A stretch of 64,000 nt of DNA, from the NCBI RefSeq assembly GCF_030272615.1, contig NC_081415.1, forward strand, positions 103,470,796-103,534,795, in the 5' to 3' direction. Origin of the DNA: Cryptomeria japonica (taxonomy: Eukaryota; Streptophyta; Pinopsida; Cupressales; Cupressaceae). Shown in pieces: positions 21,937 through 34,048 of this stretch. The position numbers were made by a program, and so were the translations under genes. The notes beneath the pieces are model-generated. The model was not told the DNA's origin, ran no database searches, and saw only the letters and a list, made by a program, of their open reading frames with translations. How positions within the stretch are numbered: the stretch's first letter is position 1; every line of letters begins with the position of its first letter.

Positions 21937-24900
21937 ATGAAATTAAATAGTAGTAATTATCATTCATGGAAAACACATATCTCGTTTATTTTTCGCTTCA
22001 AGCACCTTTTGGATGTTGCAACTGATAAAACACCAAAGCCCGCCACAACTGCTCCTCAAGTTGACCAAGACAGATGGAAGGCTCAAAATGAGGAAGCACT
22101 TGGTTTGATTGGAATTTCCATGGTTCCTGATTTGTATGCTCTAATTGGAAATTGTACAAAAGCGTATGAAGCTTGGGAAATTTTTAAAACAACTTATGAT
22201 AGCTTAAATGAATCCCGAAAAATTCAGCTTCAAGATCAACTCGAAGATATCAGGTATACGGATTTTAAAACCATGGATGAATTCTTATTAAAATTTGATT
22301 CAATTAATAGTCAATTAACTGGTTTAGGAGTTACTCTAGCTGATTTACGTTTAATTCATCTTATTCTTAAAAAATGTCTTCCTCGTCAATTTCAGCAATT
22401 TATTACGAATATTCATGCTCAACTTGCTATTCCTAGCTTAGCTACTCAATTAACTTATGATATTTTTCGTAATTTATTACATCAAGAGGAAGCTAAATTA
22501 ATTCATTTTGGTACTCTTAAAAGTAGTGAACATGCTTTTATGTCTAAAAACCAAAATTATAATAATAATTTTAGATCCAATAATAATAATCATAATCATA
22601 ATAATAATCACAAAATTTCTAATTATCAATCTCATTCTAAATCCTATCATAACAATTCTCATAATAATAATCATAATAATACGTACAATAATCAAAGGAA
22701 TAATTCTCAAACAAGACCCCATTGCACATATTGTGGGAAAGATGGACATATTACTAATAATTGTTTTAAGAAGCAAAATGGTAAAAAACCCATGAACCAA
22801 AATAATCAAAATAATCAACAACATAAACCTCATTATAAGAAAGGTAATAATAATGGTAATTCATCTCGTCATGCATTTACATGTACTTATAATGTTTCTC
22901 AACCACTTGAGTGGATTATTGATTCTGGTGCATCTCAACATGTTACTTCTCATAAAGAATGTTTTGAATCTTTGCATCCTGATACTTCTAATATTCCTAT
23001 TCAATTAGCTAATAATCATAGTTGCAAAGTTGAAGCTATTGGTGATGTGAATGTTCCTAATGGGAAATTACATGATGTTCTTTATGTTCCTGAATTAAAA
23101 TCAAATTTGATTTCAGTTCCTAAAATTTGTCAAGATTATAAGATTAACTTTTATAGGGGCATATGTTATATCATTGATCCCAAAACTAATCATGTTATTG
23201 CTACCGCTAAAATGGATAGTGATAACTTATTCAAGTTCTATGAATTTGCTCCTCCAAAGTATTCCTTGCTTACTACTGTTGATTTTACTATATGGCATGA
23301 AAGACTTGGCCATCTCAATTCTGATTATATTTCATTGATGCAAAAAGCAAATATGGTTGATGGATTGCCTACTATTGTTCCTTCTCAAATTGTTTGCAAT
23401 GGTTGCATGAGTGGTAAGATGCATAGGGAACCCTTTCCTCATGGTCAATCTTGGAGGGCATATACTAAATTACATCTAGTTCATAGTGATCTCTTGGGTC
23501 CCATGGAGAATCCCTCCATCCAAGGTTCAAGGTATGTTGATGATTTTTCAAGGAGAACATGGATATATTTCCTTCATAGTAAGGATCAAGTGCTTGATGT
23601 GTTTACTAAATTTCATATGTTTGTAGAAAGGCAATCTGGTTCTAAAATTAAGATTCTTCGTACTGACAATGGAAGAGAATATGTCAATAATGCATTTAAT
23701 GCTTATTTGAAATATTTTGGAATTAAATATGAGCTTACCGTTCCTTATACACCACAACAAAATGGTGTGGTGAAACGGAAGCATAGGACAATTGTTGAAA
23801 TGGCTAGATGTTTATTGCATGCAAAAAATATGGATTACAAGTTTTGGGCTGAAGCTATGGCTTGTGCAACTTATTTAATTAGTAGAACACCTACCAAAGC
23901 CTTAAAGGATAAAACTCTTGAAGAAGCTTGGTCTAGTAGAAAGCCCAATTTGCAGAATTTAAGAATTTTTGGTTCCATAGCTTATGTTCACAAACCTAAG
24001 GAGAAAAGAAAAAAATTAGATGCTAAATCTTCTCTTTTTATTTTTGTTGGTTATGATGAAAATACTAAAGGTTATAGAGTTTACAATCCTATTACTAACA
24101 AGGTAAAAGTTGCAAGAGATGTTTGTATTGCAGAAAAAAGCATTCATGATTGTTCTAAAGTGGAGGATGATGAACTTGCTCAAAGCAAAGTTGTGCTTGT
24201 GGAGGACCAACCTCCTTCTCTTAACCCTACTCCTAATGCATCTCTTTCTATTCCTTCTAGTGATAGTGATGATGATAATAATAACTCTACTCCTCATGAC
24301 TCTTCTTCTAGTGATGAATCCATTACTTCTAAAAGAAGACCTAAATGGTTTAAATCTTTAATTCAAGATAGTGATGAATACTTAGCTAGAATGGATAGAC
24401 TTCAAGCTAGAAGAGTTAATTATTGTAATTATGCTTTAATGACTACTATTATGAATTCTAATGATCCTAAAACATTTGATCAAGCTAAAAATCAACCACA
24501 TTGGCAAAAAGCAATGAAGGAAGAATATGATACTCTAATTTCTAACCAAACTTGGGATTTAGTTCCCTTGCCTCATGGTAAAAATCTTGTTTCTTGCAAG
24601 TGGCTTTATAAAACCAAATTGAATGCTAATAATCAAGTTAGTAAATTTAAAGCTAGATTAGTTGCTAGAGGATTTTCTCAAATTGAAGGCTTAGATTATA
24701 CTGAAACTTTTGCTCCTATTGCTAAAATGCTTACAATTAAACTTGTGCTTGCTTTAGCTTCTAGAATGAATTGGCCTATTCACCAAATGGATGTTAAAAG
24801 TGCTTTTCTTAATGGTGATTTACATGAGGAAATTTATATGTCTCAACCTCCTGGTTTTATTAAAGAAGGTAATGCACACTTAGTTTGTAAATTAAAGAAA

Positions 24901-25035
24901 TCAATTTATGGATTAAAGCAATCTCCTAGGGAGTGGTATTCAAAGATTAATGCATTCTTTCTTTCTCAAGGCTTTATTAGAAGTAAAAATGATCCTAACT
25001 TGTATATTAAACATAGTGAAGATGATATTATCATT
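21937..25035 (+). pseudogene. copia gag-pol, N-terminal part (gag, protease, integrase, first half of RT)
   Basis: This is 1033 codons in one open frame up to the LINE. Gag residues 1-~250 end in an Asn/His-rich tract. A CCHC zinc knuckle lies at C263, C266, H271 and C276. The protease is IDSGASQH with the catalytic Asp at 329. A GAG-pre-integrase motif (WHERLGHLN.. CNGCMSGK) precedes integrase D518 and D577. The third catalytic residue of DD35E, exactly 35 residues after D577, is Lys613 instead of Glu. Just after D518 the family phrase before VDDFSRR is about four residues short. RT begins at about residue 835 and has CKWLYKTK, MDVKSAFLNG and YGLKQSPREW. The original start may have been the ATG at 21925, now cut off by TAA (likely from CAA). 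The last codons before the insertion read DDIII. Confidence 0.95.
25019..25035. repeat. Left target-site duplication of the LINE
   Basis: AAGATGATATTATCATT (17 bp) is repeated exactly at 33038-33054. The LINE's reversed poly(A) tail (a T run) begins at its right edge. Confidence 0.96.
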
Positions 25036-25927
25036 TTTTTTTTTTTGGCAAGGTGGCAATGCCACTTGATATATTTTATTAATAATAAATAATTTTTACA
25101 ATATATTTAAAAACTAGTTCAAACTGAGCTCCCAGAGAAAAGAACCAGCAAGAAAAACTTTGGTCATTGCTCATCAACATGATTATAGAAGAGAAGTAGT
25201 GAACAATCCTCTAGTTGAAGCTAGTTACAAAATAGAGATCAACAAAGGAGCATGTAGACTCTTTTACACATAGGAGCATGCAAGCTGGTTTTACAGAATA
25301 GGAGCATGCAAGCTTATTTACAAAATAAGTTCCTGGGATATCTTGAATGACTTGCAACAAAGAACTCCTGCAATCAAAATTGACATGCCCCTACACCAAA
25401 AAACAACTACAACCAAAAAATATATATACTACAGAACGCAGAGAATTTACAAGAAACACAAGGTTCCAAAACATGACTGACACCAACGACATGGGATCTG
25501 TGGTCCGCCATTATAGACAAATGCCAAAGGAGAAGAGGTGAATGTGGAAATGCTAGAGAGAAATGAAGCCCAAAATTTTTATGTCGTAAATGAAAAGAAA
25601 GAGGAGATATATCATACAAAACTGACAAACCAAAAGAAACGACGTACATAGATAATCATGAAAACAACGCTACGTCAAACTTTAAATGACATATGAAGGA
25701 TGGATTCCCAATGTGAAAATAAATATCTCCATATTTCGCACCATAAGAGAGTACCAAACACACAAACAACGTCAATAACAACCAACTCATCATTAATGAA
25801 TGCCAAGTGATGATCAAGTAAAGCAAAGTACCTCAAATCAAAACCAAATGAAATTATGAAAAGAAATACCTCACCAAGAGAAGAGAATATCAGCTCGTAT
25901 AAACAAGCAATCATATAATAAGAAAGA

Positions 25928-28900
25928 TTAAATCCTCAACTCTCTACGGGCTATAATTAATAGGTTTGGGAAGCTCATCAAATCACCCCCCAATCGAGAG
26001 GAATCAATAACAATTTTGTCACAACCCATATTAGCGAGGCAATCAGCCAATGCATTACCTTCATGATAAACATGCGAGATGATGAGGTGCTCAAACGTAT
26101 CAAGAAGAGTCCATATTTGTTCAAGAATATACCGGAAATGCCAATTATTAGCTTTTCTTGCCTTGCAAGCATTAATGACAATAGCTGAATCACCTTCAAT
26201 ATGAAGGTATTTGAAATTCAAATCCTTAGCCATAGAAAGACCTTCTAAAAGAGCACAAGCCTTAGCCATATTATTTGTGCCAGGAGAAATTGGCATAGCT
26301 TTTAATGCTAATAAAGAACCCAAATGATCATGAAAAACTATCCCTATTCCTGAATCATCAGGGTTTCCATGGGAGGATCCATCAAAATTCAATTTACAAA
26401 AAGGGGCATTAGGAGGATGCCATTTTATGGAATTTCTATCTACAGGTGTTTTCCGAATCCTTGGAAAGGCAGGTGATATAGGAATAATGATACTTTTCCA
26501 AGAAGAGATCATAAAATTGTCCCAAGAAGAGAACTTTGAATTCATGTTAAAATATTTCTGGACATGAGCATTAACTTGCTCAATAATACTTCTTTCCAAA
26601 ATCCCAAGAACAACTGATAAATCCGATGAGTCACATCTAAAAATGTGCTTGTTTCTTTCCCACCAAATGACCCATATGACTGAAGAGGGAATTATAAACC
26701 ACAAACAAGCAAATAGAGAAGATGAATACAAAACTGGCCAAGACTGAAACATGTCCCATAAAGATAAAGGTAAAGGGAATGAAAGAGATAACTTTTGTAG
26801 GACAAAATGCCAACAACTACTCGTAAACTCACAATGAAGAAAAAGATGATTGACATCTTCAAGAGCTTTACCACATAAGACACAAGAAAAGGAGGCTGCA
26901 ATATTAAATTTGACTAAATGATCACTAGTCAAAATTCTATTTTGCAGCGCGAGCCAGGAAAAAACACCAGCTTTAGGTAATACTGAGTTATTCCAACATA
27001 ACAAAAAGGCACGATGAGGAGCATTTTTGATTGGCCATTTGTTGAACAGCAAAATATCCTTCTTTAACGGAGTAGTTTCCCAATTTAAAAGGGCACCAAA
27101 TAAGTTGATCTTTGATGTTAGAAAGGAAAGCCACTCGGTCTTGCAAAACAGATTTAAAATTTTGAATTTCCTGCAAGGACAATGGCAGAGTAGAGGGATC
27201 CTTCCATGAGACCTTGTGAGAAAACAGATCAACACTATCTACATAATCAACCAATCTAACTCCCCATGATTGAGAAAGAACAACTGAAACAGAAGCAAGA
27301 GAATCATTCTACGAAAGAGGGGGAAAGCCATTCCAGGAGTCTTTCCAAAAAAGAATATCCTCCCCCGAATGGACCTGCCAGGAGAGAAAATTAGAGACCA
27401 CTTCCCTACATGAGATCATAAAGTTCCAAATAGCAGACCCCCGTGGAGGATTAGAAATTGTGAAGATCCTAGCAGAGTTTTGGGAATCCAAATACTTAGC
27501 CTGCATAATTTGGCACCACAAAGATTGGGGCTTAGTATACATAGACCAAACTAGTTTGCCCCCAAAAGCCCTATTTCTTTTAGATAAGTCATGAATCCCA
27601 GCACCACCAACTTGCTTGGAAAGAGACATCTTGGTCAAAGAAATTAGTGGAATTGTTTTATCTTCTATCATGTTGTTTTTCCAAAGAAAAGATCGAATAA
27701 TCTTTTCAATTTGGGAGATGACTGATCTGGGAGCTTGAAGAACTGAGATATAATAATTGGGAATGGCAGATAGGACTGTTTTAATGAGAAATATCCTACT
27801 TGAAAGAGACAACCACCTAGCCTTCCAAGCAGAAATATGAGATTTAAGTCTCTCAATAACTGAATTCCAAATAGAAGACTTAGCAGATCCCATAAAGAAA
27901 GGAATCCCCAAATAGGTAGAAGGAAGAGAGTCTACTGGGAAACCTAAGATATTCACAAGTCTATCAGCCACCAACTGAGGAGTATTAAAAATGAAGATCT
28001 TGGATTTATGGGGGCTAATCTGTTGGCTAGATCCAGCAGTATAAGTATCCAGAATAAATTTAATATGAGTAGCCTCTTGGATAGAAGAAGACCCAAATAA
28101 AAGTGTATCATCGGCAAAAAGGTTATGAGTGATTGATATATCAGAGTTAGGAATTAATACCCCTTGCCAAAAGCCCAGATCCCTTTGCTTAATAACCAAT
28201 CAACTAAAAGCTTCTGCCATAATGATAAATAAGAAAGGAGATAAAGGATCTCCTTTTCTAACACCCCAGGTTGAAGAAAAGTATCCAGAGGAAGCTCCAT
28301 TAATGATAATAGAAAATGAAGCAGTAGAAATACAACTCTTGATCCATTTACACCAGCTTTCAGAGAAACCAAATTTTCTCAAAACTTTGAGCAAAAAAGC
28401 CCAACAAACTTTATCATAAGCCTTCATCATATCAAGTTTGACCACAAAAGCTGGGATATTGGACATATTTATGGAATGTAAAGTTTCATGAGCAACAATT
28501 GCTCCCTCATGAGTTTCTCGACCCAGAACAAAACCTCCTTATTGAGGAGAGATGATATGAGGAAGGAGAATTTTAAGTCTTAAATAAATAACCTTGGTGA
28601 AGATTTTGTAAATAGAGTTGCACAAAGAAATGGGTCTAAATTCAGCAAAAGTTTGGGGATTCTTAGATTTCGGGATAAGGGTAATATAAGTGATGTTAAA
28701 TTTTTTTAGGATATAACCACCCCTCCTAGACTCTTCCAAAGCCATTAATAAGTCAAAACCAATAAAATCCCAACATTTCTGAAAGAACAAGATAGTAAAC
28801 CCATCAGGACCTGGAGCTTTGTCAGGGGCCATGGAAAAAACAATAAAATGAAGCTCATCTAAAGAAAAAGGCCTCATAAGAAAGTCATTATCCTCATGGG

Positions 28901-30206
28901 AAACAAGGGAGGGGATAGAATCTAAAAGCAAATCCACATGATGATCCATGGAGGAAGAAGAAAAAGAAGGAGATAACAATTCCTTAAAAAAAGACACCCC
29001 CTCCTCTCTAATCTACTGATCTGAATTAAGGACATAACCAGACTTAGAATCCTTAATACTAAAAATTGTAGAAGCAGCTCTTTTAAGCTTGGCTTCAGCT
29101 TGAAAGAAGGTAGTATTCCTGTCACCTTCTTTAAGCCAAACCTCACGAGATTTTTGCTGCTAATAGATTTGAACCTGGGAGCAAAGGATCTCCCAGTAGG
29201 CTTGCAATTTCTATTGAGCATCATTAGTCAAGGAATTAGTGCCATGTCTAATAATCTCCTCATTAACAACCTTCAAATCATTGGCAACTGCCTCTTTTTC
29301 ATGAAAAATATTCTTACAGACCAATTTATTCCAAGCCATAATTTGAGATTTCACGAATTTCAGTTTGGAATAAAACTGGAACATCTTAGTCCCTTTGCAA
29401 AATGGAGCACTTATCCACCATTGCTTTAATAAAGAAAGAAAATGAGGATGAGTGAACCACATTTTCTCAAACTTAAAATAAGGTCTAACAGAGGGAACAT
29501 GATCCAATTTATCAAAATTGAGCAAAATTGGGAAATGGTCAGAATGTGAGGAGGTAAGAATCTCAGAAGAAAAGGAAAAGTTGCTCAAACGTAGGTTTAG
29601 GGAAATAAGAAATCTGTCAAGGCGAGAGGAAATCTGGCATTTAGATCTCCTATTAGTCCAAGTGAAAGAACCATTAGAAGGGAAAATATCGAATAACGCA
29701 CTGTTTTGTACAAAGGAAGAAAAGTCATTAATAACCTTCTGAGTTGTAGGATTACCCCCTCTTTTTTCATTTGAGGAAAGGAGAGCATTAAAATCACCCC
29801 CAAGCACAATAAAAAAATCATCATATCGTAAAAATAATTCAGATAAGGAATCCCATAAGTCAGTTTTATCTGAAGGAGAAGTTGGACCATAAATATTAAA
29901 CAAAACAAAAGAGACTTCAAACTAGTCAACCTTTAACAACTGCCAATGAGAAGCAAAAGATAACATCTCAACTTTGACTGATTTGGGATTCCATAAAGTT
30001 ATAAGACCACCAGAAGCACCCAAAGAAGGAACATGAACAACTTTCCAAAGTGACCATTTGGAAATCATGTTATCAAAAGAATCCTAAGAAAGTTTAGACT
30101 CTTGCAATAAGATGATGTCCACTTTTGAAGAATCAAGAAATTTCTTGATCCTTCCCCTTTTGTCACGGGCATTTAAGCCCCTAACATTCCAAGATAAAAT
30201 CCTCAT
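25928..30206 (-). pseudogene. LINE ORF2: APE endonuclease, reverse transcriptase, RNase H
   Basis: The ATG is at 30206-30204 and begins MRILSWNVRGLNARD. Endonuclease motifs are LLQES, NIYGP, GGDFNAL, SRLDRF and HSDHFP (about 30200-29500). RT motifs are KAPGPDGF, LIPK..FRPISLCN, KLDMMKAYDKV, GVRKGDPLSPF and the active site FADD at about 28118-28107. A zinc-binding reverse-transcriptase C-terminal region lies at about 27000-26750. RNase H (26430-25990) has NFDGSS, IEGDS and HEGNALAD. In the position usually read as AEA, MAKACALLEG has Lys (codon 26263-26261) instead of the catalytic Glu. In-frame stops occur near 30085, in the strand-transfer linker, at about 28540 and at 28200. A frameshift near 27050 moves the reading to another frame. 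This copy cannot make a working enzyme. Confidence 0.93.
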
Positions 30207-32368
30207 TTATCACAAGGAGAGCAACATGCCCTCCTTGTTTTGACATGGGAAGAAAATTTCTCTACAATAGTGGATTTAATACCAGCCGCAATCTCCTCCT
30301 CTATTTTAGCCAATTTTGGCTTTCGACCCCTCTTCTTAGGAGTTTTAACAATAAGGGGGGAAACAGAAGGAGATTTCTCCAAGGCTAGTTTTTGAGAGAA
30401 ATCAAATCCATACACATTAGAAACAGTTGAAGAAGGACTATCAATAAGATTCGCATCCACACCTTCAACTGAACTTGGCTGAGAAGAGGAAACATGACAA
30501 CCATCATGGATAGGCCCCGAAGAGGCAAAAGTAGAAGAAAAAGAAAATTCAGGAAATTCCTTTGCAACAATCTCATCAAATAGATTAGAAGAAACTGAAA
30601 ATAAAATATCTGAAGCAATAAGCTGAATCTTCTCTTCAAAAATGGAAAGAGAAGAAGGAGACCTTGGAATGGGCAAAAAAGAATCACTATAAAAAATCAA
30701 ACTATGAACAATTTTGGTATCATCCGCCACACCCACAAAAGAAGAATGAGGAGAAGAATTAACCGAACAATGGTTTGTGCAACCATTAGAAGGTAACAAC
30801 AATTTTGGAAACAGAACCGAAGGACAAGAAATTTGAAAAAAACTTGCAGAGGAGAACAAAAAAGGTTCAAAACGAAATTCAGAAGACCAACAATCCTTGA
30901 AAGAACTAGGAAGAAACTTAACATAACAATACCGATGAATGGAAGACAGAACAGAGAAGAACACAGCCAGAGAGTAGAGAAAAGTAAAATCCATCAGAGG
31001 CACATCACATACTGTATATCCAGAAAAAGGAATGAGAGATGTAACAGAAAGAGGTAAAGGAGCAGAATCCTTAACATTATGATCCTTTAAAGACTGACGA
31101 TCCTTACTTTTAAAAAGGGAACATTGGTGAAAAACAGATGAAAAATCTGAACAAACTTGTAAAGGTGCATCAGAATCACCACAGCATTGAGAGGTGAAAT
31201 GGCCAAGTAACGTAGCACAAGAATGAATAGTGATTGAATCTTGAATCACCACAGACTGAATCCATGCACCATATTTGGAGCAAATAGTAATCTCAGAGGG
31301 AATGGGTTTAGACAGATTTAATAACAAGCAAACCCTAACCGGAAGATGAGGTCATTTGAAAGGAACTAAATCATGCTTAATAAAAATGCCCAATTTGTTT
31401 GCCAAGATTTCAACCATATACATATCACGATACTCCAAAGGAAGACTCGGGAAAGTTACCCAGAAGGGCATAAATTGTGGCTTCGCCGATTGAATATCAA
31501 AATGAGGAGACCAAGCATAGGTAAAAATTCCTATCCCAAAACAAAACCACCCTTTAAATTTATGCACACAATCCCTATACTTTTCAGAATTGAAAATCAC
31601 AGTGAAATATAGAGAATCTTTATCAAACAGAAATAAATCCTTCATACCATCCCAATTAGAATTTTCCCATGTTAACAGTTTACCAAAAGAAACCGGAGAC
31701 AGAAGCTTACCAATGAGGTCAGTAGAACGCAATAACTTCACAGAGTCCTGAATCATGTAATCGGGGAATATAACCTTATACTGCACAGAAGAATGTGGAT
31801 TGCCCCTTATCGAATTGGAAAATGCAAAGGGAGAGTTATGGGGAAGTGGATTTGGATGGAAGGGAGCTCATTTAGAAACATGAATGTCATTTGGGGAAGA
31901 AAGGAAGTGAGGGTTCAAAACCAAAGTGTTATTTGGCCAGGTGACATAAGATGGGAGGGAAGGATTACAATCATAGGAGGGAGATCCAGAAGAAGCTAAT
32001 GGGGAAAAACCATCAGGACGCGGGGAGCCATCACAGATGTCGAATGGCGGTTGAGGCAAAACATACCTATGCTTCCTAGGTTTTTTAGAACCAAAAAAGG
32101 AATGAAAATGCTTAAAAGGAGTCTTTGGGTGATCAAAAGGATGAGGACCCAGAATGCCCTAAAATATGAATGCCTTGGGAACAGAAGATTTATAATAAGA
32201 GCGCGAAAGTTTTGGAATAGAATTACCTGTAAATTTGTGAAAAAATGATGAAGCCGACAGGAATTTGTCATAAGCCAAGTCACGCCAGCGACCATCCTTG
32301 ACAACCCATTTTGGAAAATGTTCAGAAGTTTGTAGTTGAGCCAAATCATGATCATCAAATGGCACATC
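30203..32368 (-). pseudogene. LINE ORF1 (gag-like, DUF4283-type)
   Basis: A single minus-strand frame is open from about 32368 to the TGA at 30205-30203 except for three internal stops, so it once encoded roughly 720 residues. The middle part (31786-31352) resembles the DUF4283 domain of plant LINE ORF1 proteins (WENSNWDGMKDLFLF, AKPQFMPFWVTFPSLPLEY). A cysteine-containing segment follows the VCLLLNLSKPIPSEI block, where a zinc knuckle is usual. The C terminus has a basic AT-hook-like PKKRGRKPKLAK. The true start is unclear: the frame's first candidate lies after a stop near 32377 and lacks an ATG. ORF1 proteins bind element RNA during retrotransposition. Confidence 0.8.
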
Positions 32369-32394
32369 TGCCCATCACATCTGCCTGTTTGCCA

Positions 32395-32426
32395 TTCCTT
32401 TAATGTCTTGTCAGCTATCAGCTGGC
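32395..32426 (-). repeat. Direct repeat copy A at the LINE 5' region
   Basis: This 32-nt unit (plus strand TTCCTTTAATGTCTTGTCAG, then CTATCAGCTGGC) recurs at 33005-33036 with two mismatches. Copy B ends exactly at the LINE 5' terminus. Confidence 0.9.
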
Positions 32427-32599
32427 AAATGCTAGTTATGAAAAAATTGAAACTAAAAGTAGCCAAAATTGTAAGGTCTGAAGGGAACGACAAGGAGAGC
32501 TGAAGTGACGACATGGTGTTGATTATTGCCATACTGGTTGCTGAACGTGCTCTAAATCCTCCGCAGACATCGCATTGCATAATAAGAGTGAATAGTATA

Positions 32600-32960
32600 G
32601 TATGATGCTACTCCACGCAAAGGAAAAACTTAATCTGCCAAACAGTTCCACGAGACAATATTTCTTTGAGGCATTTTGCCAAATAGTTCACCTGCCTAAT
32701 TCGGTCAAACAATTTTTGGAGGCATTTTGTCAAGCAGTTCGTGTGCCTTGTCTATGCGTACACTTTCTGCATACACATCTAGCAGATCAATTGCAGCTAC
32801 ATCTGACTAAATCCATCTATCATTTATCCTTGGATGTCCATGCCCTATTCCAAACCTCTCATTTGCGCACAGGCTGGGAGGATGCTAATATCCAGAAATG
32901 TTAATGGAGGTTAGAGCTTCAGCTGTGGAGGACGTGAAAGCATTGGCACCTATTATGCAA
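32600..32960 (-). pseudogene. PPR gene fragment inside the LINE 5' region
   Basis: Read on the minus strand, broken frames give PPR-like phrases: QMRGLEQGMDIQG, and LDVYAESVRIDKAHELLDKM followed by duplicated LAKCLKEI/LTKCLQK-like stretches. The relic lies between two 32-bp direct repeats and is not part of either LINE ORF. It is related to, but not the same as, the PPR relic at 11850-12050. Confidence 0.65.
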
Positions 32961-33004
32961 CATGCATACCAAATAATGATCTTATAGTTTGGTTTTAATG
33001 ATAT

Positions 33005-33036
33005 TTCCTTTAATGTCCTATCAGCTATCAGCTGGC
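33005..33036 (-). repeat. Direct repeat copy B at the LINE 5' terminus
   Basis: It matches 32395-32426 at 30 of 32 positions and sits one base from the right LINE target duplication. Confidence 0.9.
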
Positions 33037-33037
33037 C

Positions 33038-33054
33038 AAGATGATATTATCATT
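33038..33054. repeat. Right target-site duplication of the LINE
   Basis: It is identical to 25019-25035 over 17 bp. The copia reading frame resumes directly after it with ATT ATC TTG TAT GTA GAT GAT. Confidence 0.96.
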
Positions 33055-34041
33055 ATTATCTTGTATGTAGATGATTTGATTCTTACTTTAAGTTCCAATA
33101 CTTTGATTTCTGATATTAAGTTTCAACTTAATCAAAAATTTCAAATGACTGATTTAGGTCGTTTACATTATTTCTTAGGAATGCAAATTTGGCAAACCTC
33201 TAAAGGAATTTGCTTATCTCAAAGTAAATATGCTCAATATCTCATAGATAAGTTTAACATGAATGATGCTCACCATGTTTCAATTCCTATTGAATTAGGC
33301 ACTAAGTTAGTGCTTGATATGCAAACTCCTCTTATTGATCCTACTTTGTATAGAGAATTAGTTGGAAGTTTGAATTATTTAACTCTTACTAGGCCGGATA
33401 TTGCTTATAGAGTTGGTTTGGTTTCAAGATTCATGTCTAAACCTCAACAAACACACTTTAAAGTTGCCAAAAGAATTTTAAGATATATTAAAGGAACTAT
33501 TAATGTAGGTTTGTTTTATGATGCAAATTCTGATTTTACTTTAAAAGGTTTTACTGATTCCGATCTAGGTGGAGATCCCAATGATGGGAAATCTACTTGT
33601 GGTTATTGTTTTTTTGTTGGTTCAAGAGCAATTTCTTGGAATAGTAAAAATCAACAATCTACCTCTCTTGGATCCATTGAAGCTGAGTACAAAGGATACA
33701 CTAATTCTTCCAAAGAAGTCTTGTGGCTTAGAAGACTACTTGAAGATTTGTGTCTACCTCAACATGAACCAACTCAATTGTATTGTGACAACCAAAGTGC
33801 CATTGCCTTGGCTAAAAATCCAGTTTTCTATGCAAGGACAAAACACATTTCTCTCCAACACCACTTTATTAGAGAACAAATTGAAGACAAGCAAGTTTCA
33901 CTCCTCTATTGCAAGGGGGAAGACCAAGTTGCAGATATTTTGACCAAACCACTTTGTAAAGAAAAGTTCCAATTTCATTGTAAAAATCTTGGATTGCAAC
34001 CCATTGAAGGGTTTGATGTAAACTCTCCAAGTAAAGCTTAA
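33055..34041 (+). pseudogene. copia gag-pol, C-terminal part (rest of RT, RNase H)
   Basis: This frame continues the 21937-25035 reading in phase once the LINE and one target copy are set aside. It begins with the RT active site LYVDDLIL (33061 onward), then KFQMTDLGRLHYFLGMQI, LVGSLNYLTLTRPDI, and an RNase H with TDSDLGGDPNDGKSTCGYCF, SIEAEYK, LYCDNQSAI and ADILTKPL. The natural stop TAA is at 34039-34041 and overlaps the polypurine tract. No internal stop is visible. Confidence 0.95.
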
Positions 34042-34048
34042 GGGGGGT
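34038..34048 (+). other. Polypurine tract of copia element 1
   Basis: TTAAGGGGGGT stands directly before the TG of the 3' LTR and overlaps the pol stop codon. It is the usual site for plus-strand DNA priming. Confidence 0.9.

Larger units (their letters stand above)
25036..33037 (-). mobile_element. L1-type LINE with RNase H, inserted in copia element 1
   Basis: The element is about 8.0 kb on the minus strand. The poly(A) tail appears as a T run at 25036-25046, and the 5' end lies at 33037. A 17-bp exact target duplication flanks it (25019-25035 and 33038-33054). ORF1 (nucleic-acid-binding) precedes ORF2 (endonuclease, RT, zinc-binding region, RNase H), as in plant L1 elements. The two ORFs overlap as ATGA at 30203-30206. 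Both carry several in-frame stops and ORF2 has one frameshift near 27050. The 5' end contains a direct repeat enclosing a PPR-gene fragment. Confidence 0.95.

Noticed and set aside
22498-22833. Ile/Met-rich ORFs opposite and beside copia gag
   Set aside because: They are shadows of the Asn/His-rich AAT/CAT tract in gag.
32989-33054. Start of the copia C-terminal ORF at 32989
   Set aside because: Bases before 33038 belong to the LINE and its direct repeat; the real copia frame resumes after the target duplication.
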